The position numbers and the translations under genes were made by a program. Shown here piece by piece: positions 28,411 to 32,735 of a stretch of DNA of 32,735 nt. Source of the DNA: Pseudanabaena biceps PCC 7429. Lineage in GTDB: Bacteria > Cyanobacteriota > Cyanobacteriia > Pseudanabaenales > Pseudanabaenaceae. Positions within the stretch are counted from its first letter, which is position 1. Each line of letters begins with the position of its first letter. The DNA lies in contig NZ_ALWB01000032.1 in the NCBI RefSeq assembly GCF_000332215.1, positions 1 through 32,735 on the forward strand. The letters are read 5' to 3'. Under the pieces are notes generated by a model, which had not been told where the DNA came from, searched no databases, and saw only the letters and a program-made list of their open reading frames with translations.

Positions 28411-28576
28411 AAGTGTACTAGGACATAAACCCCAAGAATTGATTGGCAGCGCGAAGCGCTGCCAATCAATTCTTGGGGTTTGAGTAGCGCCCGCGCAGCC
28501 TGCGTCTCTTGGGGTTTGAGTAGCGCCCGCGCAGCCTGCGTCACAGCTTTTTGGGTTGTAATTATGCCCAGTTACT
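28411..28576. repeat. Family B element enlarged by a 36-bp tandem duplication
   Basis: Ends AAGTGTACTAGGACATAAAC and (complement) TAGTAACTGGGCATAATTAC. The core hairpin is AAACCCCAAGAATTGATTGG plus CAGCGC, with its complement around GAA (about 28427-28482). Then the 36-mer beginning TCTTGGGGTTTGAGTAGC occurs twice exactly (28471-28506, 28507-28542). The right end provides the TAG stop codon (28575-28577) of the cyclo-ligase gene. Confidence 0.75.
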
Positions 28577-29141
28577 AATCTTTATTTGTGTCGTACTTTT
28601 CGGTAATAACTGCATCTAAGGGCATGTCCCAAGGATCGCGAGGCAACTCATCCACATAAAATTCATCGAAAATAATTCCTACTTTCAAGCCTATCGAATG
28701 AGGCAACCACCGATCATAAAAGCCCCCACCATAGCCCAATCGATAACCTTGGCGATCGCAAGCTACCGCAGGAATCAAAATTAGATCGATACTTGCTAAA
28801 TCGATCAGCTTTAAGTCATGGCGAGGTTCGAGGATCCCAAAAGCACCCGATCGCATACTGTTCTCAAAATCTGCGATCGCGACGTGATGCCAAAGCAAAT
28901 TTTTTTCAAGGCAACGGGGAAATCCCCAATTTTTGTCAGGAAATCTTTGCCAAAGCGGGCTTAAATCTGGTTCTAGCCGAAAGCTGGTAAAAGCGAGAAT
29001 ATTTTGCGCCTGTTGAAATGGTTGCCAATTTGCAAGGCGATCGCCAATTGCTCGACTTTTTTGCATCCAAATCTCACGATCAATTTGGCTGCGAAGTTTA
29101 AGTAATGTCTTTCTGAGTTGCCTTTTAAGTTGGCGATTCAT
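28575..29141 (-). CDS. 5-formyltetrahydrofolate cyclo-ligase
   Basis: ATP-dependent enzyme converting 5-formyl-THF to 5,10-methenyl-THF in one-carbon metabolism. Family signs are the basic N-terminus (LKRQLRKTLLKLRSQI), LAFTSFRLEPDLSPL, the ILEP segment, LILIPAVACDRQGYRLGYGGGFYDRWLP (quoted in part: the glycine-rich YRLGYGGGFYDR is the nucleotide-binding signature) and the final PLDAVITE. Length 188 is normal. Its stop codon lies inside the end of the flanking family B repeat, so the last few residues (KYDTNKD) could reflect that insertion. Monocistronic. Confidence 0.93.
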   Translation of the reverse strand: MNRQLKRQLRKTLLKLRSQIDREIWMQKSRAIGDRLANWQPFQQAQNILAFTSFRLEPDLSPLWQRFPDKNWGFPRCLEKNLLWHHVAIADFENSMRSGAFGILEPRHDLKLIDLASIDLILIPAVACDRQGYRLGYGGGFYDRWLPHSIGLKVGIIFDEFYVDELPRDPWDMPLDAVITEKYDTNKD

Positions 29142-29199
29142 TCGGTGATTGATTTGGCGATCGTTCCGATCAGGATTTGTCGTATCGATTTTACTAGTA

Positions 29200-29298
29200 A
29201 TACCAAAATTAAAAATGGCTACGCCATTTTTAATTTTGGTATTACTAGGTTTGGTTTTTAATTTACAAAAGTGTTGTCACACTTTCGTGAATTGGTAT
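29200..29298. repeat. Family C element, complete copy (99 bp)
   Basis: ATACCAAAATTAAAAATGGC, complement, then CTAGGTTTGGTTTTTAATTT and the conserved hairpin AAAGTGTTGTCACACTTT, ending GAATTGGTAT. Ends form ATACCAA/TTGGTAT terminal repeats. It lies just upstream of the cyclo-ligase gene. Confidence 0.82.
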
Positions 29299-29353
29299 AA
29301 ACCCCAAAAGATGAGTGGCGGCGCTTAGCGCCGCCACTCATACTTTGGGGTTT
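29299..29353. repeat. Palindrome abutting crtW 3' end
   Basis: AAACCCCAAAAGATGAGTGG plus CGGCGC and its near-perfect complement around TTA. It starts exactly where the family C element ends and stops 22 bases before the crtW stop codon, so it is a candidate terminator hairpin. Confidence 0.78.
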
Positions 29354-29375
29354 GAATTTTCAGTGAAGCACTGCC

Positions 29376-30149
29376 TTACCGATGAACTTTTGGCAGTCTG
29401 AACCAAGGGGTTTGGGGATATTCGTGATGCTCCCAATGATAATGACCGAAGTTATAACAACTCAGAAACGACCATAAAATCGTATAAAAATTAGACTCAA
29501 GGCGAGGAGAAAAATTGGGATTTTGATGGATTTGACAGTGTGGAAGATAAGTCCCAAAGAAAAATAGCTGCAACGAGCTAAGTACAAGGGGAAAGAGCCA
29601 GAAGAGAATTAAGTTAACGATTGAAACCTTGCATAGCATGATCAAAGCGCAGAATATGGCGATCGCGATCGCCAAGAAAAGAATTAGCGATCGCCATGAA
29701 AAGTACTCGCTCAGAAACTTGCAATACCAAAATACTGGATGGGAAAGGTTGCCATGAAAATCAGGATCGCCTTTTTGAGAAGGATAGCGATGGTGATTAG
29801 CATGGTTTACTGCGCAGCGATCGTAATTAAGAGATGCATAAATTCCCACCATAAGACGACCGATGATCTTATTTAGAGTTCTATTACTGGGAATTAAATT
29901 TCCATGCATTGAGTCGTGGGCAAGAATAAATAAACCTGTATGAAGGTATGTCCGTCCCAAAATTAAAACAACGAGCCCTGCCCAAGAAATATCGAAAACT
30001 GAAACTGAAAGCAACGAATACAGACTAACAAACCATAGGCTGAGAATAGTAATGACGATTAATATTCCCAGCCAATCATCAGTTATGAATGCTTTTTTTT
30101 GCCAGAGATCAGGCGAATTATGCGATCGCAGATTACTGTAATTATTCAT
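29376..30149 (-). CDS. crtW: Beta-carotene ketolase, CrtW type
   Basis: Membrane di-iron oxygenase that adds the 4-keto group to beta-carotene, giving echinenone or canthaxanthin. It has four or so membrane helices and the three His boxes of the family: HDSMHG (His78, His82), HANHH (His116, 119, 120, followed by RYPSQKGDPDFHG) and HWEHHEYPQTPW (His238, 241, 242). Also typical are LQLFFFGTYLPH and FWSF-like LWSFLSCYNFGH. Length 257 matches CrtW and is shorter than most fatty-acid desaturases, the main alternative in this superfamily. The C-terminus ends RLPKVHR as in Nostoc CrtW. It lies downstream of ocp on the same strand, whose product needs exactly this keto-carotenoid, but 472 bases of repeats separate them. 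Confidence 0.85.
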   Translation of the reverse strand: MNNYSNLRSHNSPDLWQKKAFITDDWLGILIVITILSLWFVSLYSLLSVSVFDISWAGLVVLILGRTYLHTGLFILAHDSMHGNLIPSNRTLNKIIGRLMVGIYASLNYDRCAVNHANHHRYPSQKGDPDFHGNLSHPVFWYCKFLSEYFSWRSLILFLAIAIAIFCALIMLCKVSIVNLILFWLFPLVLSSLQLFFFGTYLPHCQIHQNPNFSPRLESNFYTILWSFLSCYNFGHYHWEHHEYPQTPWFRLPKVHR

Positions 30150-30271
30150 AATTTATCGCGAACGCCACTACAATTCTGGGAATATCGGGAAATATCAAGA
30201 AAACCAAATCGATTTGTTTTTGCCGCAAAGTCTTTTACAGCAATTTGCAATCAAATGAACTACTAGAAATG

Positions 30272-30304
30272 TGTTGAAAGTGCTGCTTTGCAAAACTTTC
30301 AACA
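30272..30304. other. Hairpin in the crtW 5' region
   Basis: TGTTGAAAGT pairs with ACTTTCAACA across a 13-nt loop, about 120 bases upstream of the crtW start. Function unknown: an operator or an end of a read-through transcript from ocp are possible. Confidence 0.4.
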
Positions 30305-30340
30305 TATTTCTTGGTTTGGCTTTGAGCGCAAAGCAATGTA

Positions 30341-30443
30341 ATACCAATTTCAAAAATAGCAACGCCATTTTTGAAATCTCAAAACCTTATTGGGTTTGTT
30401 TTTTAATTCCGTAAAGTGTTGGCTCACTTCACGGAATTGGTAT
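30341..30443. repeat. Family C element, complete copy (103 bp)
   Basis: ATACCAATTTCAAAAATAGC at the left; a variant 3' hairpin CCGTAAAGTG / CACTTCACGG at the right, ending TTGGTAT. Other copies have a different but still pairing stem (AAAGTGTTGTCACACTTT). Confidence 0.8.
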
Positions 30444-30621
30444 AAGTAGTTCAGTATAGTTAAAATTAAATCTAGAGAGCGTAATGCTAATAGGCGTTAT
30501 ACCAAGTTAAGAAATGGCGTAGCCATTTCTTAACTTGAAATCCCTTACTAGGTTTAGTTTCTAATTCGCAAAAGTGTTGTCACACTTTCGTGAATTGGTA
30601 TTACGCTCTCTAGGTTTAGGT
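30444..30621. repeat. Family B-like element split by a nested family C element
   Basis: It starts AAGTAGTTCAGTATAGTTAA right after the previous element. Stem halves CTAGAGAGCGTAA (30472-30484) and TTACGCTCTCTAG (30601-30613) are separated by a complete family C copy. It ends against the ocp stop codon. Confidence 0.75.
30499..30601. repeat. Nested family C element (103 bp)
   Basis: ATACCAAGTTAAGAAATGGC / complement, CTAGGTTTAGTTTCTAATTC, hairpin AAAGTGTTGTCACACTTT and end GAATTGGTAT. It lies in the loop of the surrounding palindrome, so it inserted later. Confidence 0.82.
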
Positions 30622-31581
30622 CTAGCGAATTAGGTTCAAAAGTTCTTTAGGAGATGCAAGGAGATCGATCGCCACAAAGAAAATCTTGTTGTTAGGATCG
30701 AGTAAAAATCTCCAAGATATATTCATCCCAACTCCAGATCCAAACCAAGGAGTTTGAACTTTACCTGTGATTTTGATTTGAGTATAGCCACCATCTGCTG
30801 GCTCAGAAATGCCTCTTTCTGGAACGAGTACTAGATTTTGACATTCTTCCTTAAAGAATCGCAGAACTGCATCCTTGCCAGCAATTGGTCTTTGGAATGG
30901 AGGCTGTAAAGCACCATCGGGGAGGAATAGATCGATCAAAGCGTCAAAATCATTAGCGTTTAGGTTATTCATGTATGACAATACGGTGGGATTGTCGATA
31001 CCTTCGATGCTAACCTGAGTGCGCTTTGAGACTTCTTTGGGAGCCATTACTGGTTCGGCAACGCGAGTATATCCACCCAACTTATTAGGATCAAATCCCA
31101 TATCTACAACTGAGTTACGTAGAATTGTGATTTGTTGACCTGGATCTAAATTCTTCAAGGTCTCTAAAACTGCCGAGGCGTTGGCGGAAAGGCGATAGCC
31201 TTCGGGAATAGGAGCGACAATTCCTTCTTCCATCCACTTGCCGAGTTGATACCAAAATCCTAATTTGATATTTTGAGACCAAATAGCATAGGTACGCCCA
31301 ATGGGGGTGTCGGCGCGATTGGCTAGGTCGCACATGACTTGAGTTTGTTGCTGGAAACTCATCTTCTTAATTTCATTCAATGTTAACTCAGCCAACTGCA
31401 TACTGGCAGCACCAGGAGCGGCGATCGTTACGGTTTTGCCCATTTCAAGGTAAGTAAACCAAATCCAAGCTAGTTGATCCTCAGGAGTGAGCTGGTTAAA
31501 TCTTGCGGTAGTAGCGGGTACGACATCAGCTGCTAGGGTGTTAGGAAAAATATTTCTGGCTGAGGAAATGGTATATGTCAT
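30622..31581 (-). CDS. ocp: Orange carotenoid protein (OCP1-like)
   Basis: Photoactive carotenoid-protein that, in strong blue-green light, converts from orange to red, binds the phycobilisome core and dissipates excitation as heat. The N-terminal helical domain (~1-165) and NTF2-like C-terminal domain (~196-319) are joined by a linker (~166-195). Key residues occupy the expected places: Trp41, Tyr44 and Trp110 around the carotenoid, Arg155 (interdomain salt bridge with Glu246), and Tyr203 and Trp290, which hydrogen-bond the keto oxygen (Tyr201/Trp288 in Synechocystis; two extra residues lie in the linker). Very close to Synechocystis OCP, hence OCP1-like. Upstream by 47 bases is a family B element, downstream a nested repeat and crtW; frp lies 645 bases upstream, same strand. 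Confidence 0.97.
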   Translation of the reverse strand: MTYTISSARNIFPNTLAADVVPATTARFNQLTPEDQLAWIWFTYLEMGKTVTIAAPGAASMQLAELTLNEIKKMSFQQQTQVMCDLANRADTPIGRTYAIWSQNIKLGFWYQLGKWMEEGIVAPIPEGYRLSANASAVLETLKNLDPGQQITILRNSVVDMGFDPNKLGGYTRVAEPVMAPKEVSKRTQVSIEGIDNPTVLSYMNNLNANDFDALIDLFLPDGALQPPFQRPIAGKDAVLRFFKEECQNLVLVPERGISEPADGGYTQIKITGKVQTPWFGSGVGMNISWRFLLDPNNKIFFVAIDLLASPKELLNLIR

Positions 31582-31627
31582 AGGAATGTTTTTGGAGTTT
31601 GACTGAAGGATTTAAGTTCATGTGCGG

Positions 31628-31729
31628 AAGTATTTGGGCATAATTAAAAACCAGTGTTGAAACCTGTAATGTAAGCACAGCATACACTATAGGTTTTTGG
31701 ATTTTAGATTTAATTGCGCATAACTACTT
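31628..31729. repeat. Family B element (102 bp), degenerate core, upstream of ocp
   Basis: Terminal repeats AAGTATTTGGGCATAATTAA and complement of AAGTAGTTATGCGCAATTAA. The core (AAACCTGTAATGT...ACACTATAGGTTT) pairs only partly, so this copy has lost its strong GC hairpin. It lies 47 bases before the ocp start, so it is in or next to the ocp promoter. Confidence 0.75.
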
Positions 31730-32033
31730 ACATGGAGGAATTCAATTCACTCCCAAGTTCTATATCGAACCTTAAAGTTATCAAGATTGCAGCCGATCAA
31801 GATCTCAATGGAGAACTTAAATGCTTGCAAATAACTTTTGCTTGGGGCGCTCAATGATTTCAAAGCAAAAATGCAATAAATCACTGCATTTTGCTGTTTG
31901 AGGTTTCCTGAGTATATATACTCACATTTTGATCGCTTTCTCAAAACCTCTAAGGGTAGATATTAAGAAAAACTTTAATTTTAATTTTTGTATTTCTTGT
32001 GTCTTAATGCATTCTTAATATATGCATAAAAAA
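31730..32033. other. Non-coding gap between frp and ocp
   Basis: An AT-rich stretch of about 300 bases. A 65-codon minus-strand frame (31747-31944) has no recognisable domain and no Shine-Dalgarno. The ocp promoter may extend into this gap. No RNA gene was recognised. Confidence 0.4.
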
Positions 32034-32068
32034 TATAACCCAAGGAAGATATCAATCCTTGGGTTATA
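32034..32068 (-). terminator. Hairpin downstream of frp
   Basis: A 13-bp perfect stem TATAACCCAAGGA / TCCTTGGGTTATA, 9-nt loop, about 160 bases after the frp stop; on the minus strand it is followed by TTTTTTATGC. A plausible terminator separating frp from ocp. Confidence 0.6.
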
Positions 32069-32226
32069 TGCCATGGCAAAATTTACTTTGGATATAAGTC
32101 CCCAAAGTAGTTTCAGAGAGTAGCCTAACCGCCATATTTGAGGCTTGATTTGCCCTAAACAAGGCTCAGAACTAGAGCTAGGAAACTTTTCAATACTTTC
32201 AAGCCAGAAGATTCTCTATTACTTAA

Positions 32227-32553
32227 TTACATGTAGGAAAGTGCCATAATTTTGGCGATTTTGTCTGAATTCAAACCTTCAAGTTCATTGACTGTAATCC
32301 ATCCGTCCTTAATCAACCCCGCAAATACGAAAACTAGCATGGGTAAATTATAGTCATAGCGTCCATCAACTTCGTGACGTTTAACACTCAAAAAGTCGTG
32401 CAAATGCCACATATCTTCTATTTCATTTAAGCAGCTTGCTTTACTGCGTACAGAATCGATAAGGGCATTAATTTCGCGTTTATAGGCAATATCAAAAGCT
32501 TTTCGAGCAACCTCTTCCTCAACTTGAGTCCAACCAGCATTCATCACTTGCAT
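32227..32553 (-). CDS. frp: Fluorescence recovery protein (FRP)
   Basis: Small dimeric protein that binds the C-terminal domain of red OCP, speeds its return to the orange form and releases it from the phycobilisome. The diagnostic core is WHLHDFLSVKRHEVDGRYDY, with Trp49, His52, Asp53 and Arg59 equivalent to the functional Trp50, His53, Asp54 and Arg60 of Synechocystis FRP. The rest (KAFDIAYKREINALI; LPMLVFVFAGLIKDGWI) follows the family. I start at ATG 32553 (108 residues); a TTG two codons earlier and an ATG three codons later are alternatives, and no clear Shine-Dalgarno decides. It is encoded upstream of ocp on the same strand but with its own likely terminator, as in other cyanobacteria where frp neighbours ocp. 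Confidence 0.95.
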   Translation of the reverse strand: MQVMNAGWTQVEEEVARKAFDIAYKREINALIDSVRSKASCLNEIEDMWHLHDFLSVKRHEVDGRYDYNLPMLVFVFAGLIKDGWITVNELEGLNSDKIAKIMALSYM

Positions 32554-32697
32554 TATCAAAACCAGAAAGAAAACATTTATTTATATAAAGAATAATAACA
32601 ACTTATGTCAGGATCGACCCGTTCCTACTAGATTTCTTTATTTTTTAAAGGCTTTCACCGCCATTGCTTTGCTTGCCTGTGTAACTAGGAAGAAAGC

Positions 32698-32735
32698 CCC
32701 CCAAAGATGAGTGGCGGCGCTTCGCGCCGCCACTC
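32698..32735. repeat. GATGAGTGGCGGCGC palindrome, cut by window end
   Basis: CCCCCCAAAGATGAGTGGCG, then GCGCTTCGCGCCGCCACTC to the last base. Same core as 14278-14310. The rest continues outside the window. Confidence 0.8.

Noticed and set aside
28332-28544. 70-codon minus-strand frame with a duplicated peptide
   Set aside because: It is the translation of the 36-bp tandem repeat and the CIRCE region; no independent gene evidence.
29376-30149. Fatty-acid desaturase
   Set aside because: Same superfamily, but His-box spacing, length, the FFFGTYLPH stretch and the C-terminal EHHEYP...PWFRLP pattern fit CrtW ketolases better.
31747-31944. 65-codon minus-strand frame between frp and ocp
   Set aside because: No recognisable domain, no ribosome site, low-complexity AT-rich composition.

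Overview
The window is a piece of a cyanobacterial chromosome. It carries photosystem I subunit PsaD, the phycobilisome core-membrane linker ApcE, the photosynthetic-type GAPDH (Gap2), orange carotenoid protein (OCP) with its recovery protein (FRP), and many copies of the cyanobacterial octamer GCGATCGC (HIP1). The very dense palindromic intergenic repeats suggest a Pseudanabaena-like filamentous genus, but that placement is only an inference.

Layout. Positions 1-9.8 kb form an AT-rich accessory block probably concerned with the cell surface. It holds a type IV pilin (259-900), two tandem TPR/GT41 (SPINDLY/OGT-type) glycosyltransferases (1199-5637), a class I SAM methyltransferase (5726-7033) and, on the other strand, two FkbM-type methyltransferases (7203-9822), one with a helical TPR-like N-terminus. 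From 9.9 to 17.4 kb lie housekeeping genes: lnt, psaD, a YqgF/RuvX-like nuclease, an alpha/beta hydrolase, trpC and a Pro/Ala-rich lipoprotein. From 17.6 to 25 kb come a CHASE2-adenylate/guanylate cyclase, gap2, apcE and a DUF1995 gene. From 25.4 to 29.1 kb come an ABM-domain membrane protein, the groES-groEL operon under a perfect CIRCE operator, and 5-formyl-THF cyclo-ligase. The right end (29.4-32.6 kb) is a photoprotection group: a CrtW-type beta-carotene ketolase, OCP and FRP.

How the genes fit together. CrtW can make the 4-keto carotenoid that OCP binds. Photoactivated OCP quenches the phycobilisome core, whose terminal linker-emitter ApcE is encoded 7 kb away, and FRP switches OCP off. 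In the left block, the pilin is a plausible but unproven substrate for the GT41 enzymes, with the methyltransferases decorating the glycan or the pilin.

The second theme is intergenic. Most gaps are filled with short palindromic elements of at least three families: (A) about 137-147 bp with ends AACGT.A.TTC; (B) about 101-102 bp with ends like AAGTAGTTCGGCATAATT around an interchangeable perfect GC-rich hairpin; (C) about 99-103 bp with ATACCAA/TTGGTAT ends. Several abut gene ends so exactly that the element supplies part or all of the stop codon, and one C element sits inside another palindrome. Inverted A copies bracket the pilin/glycosyltransferase block, which also lacks HIP1 over about 8 kb, so this block looks acquired.
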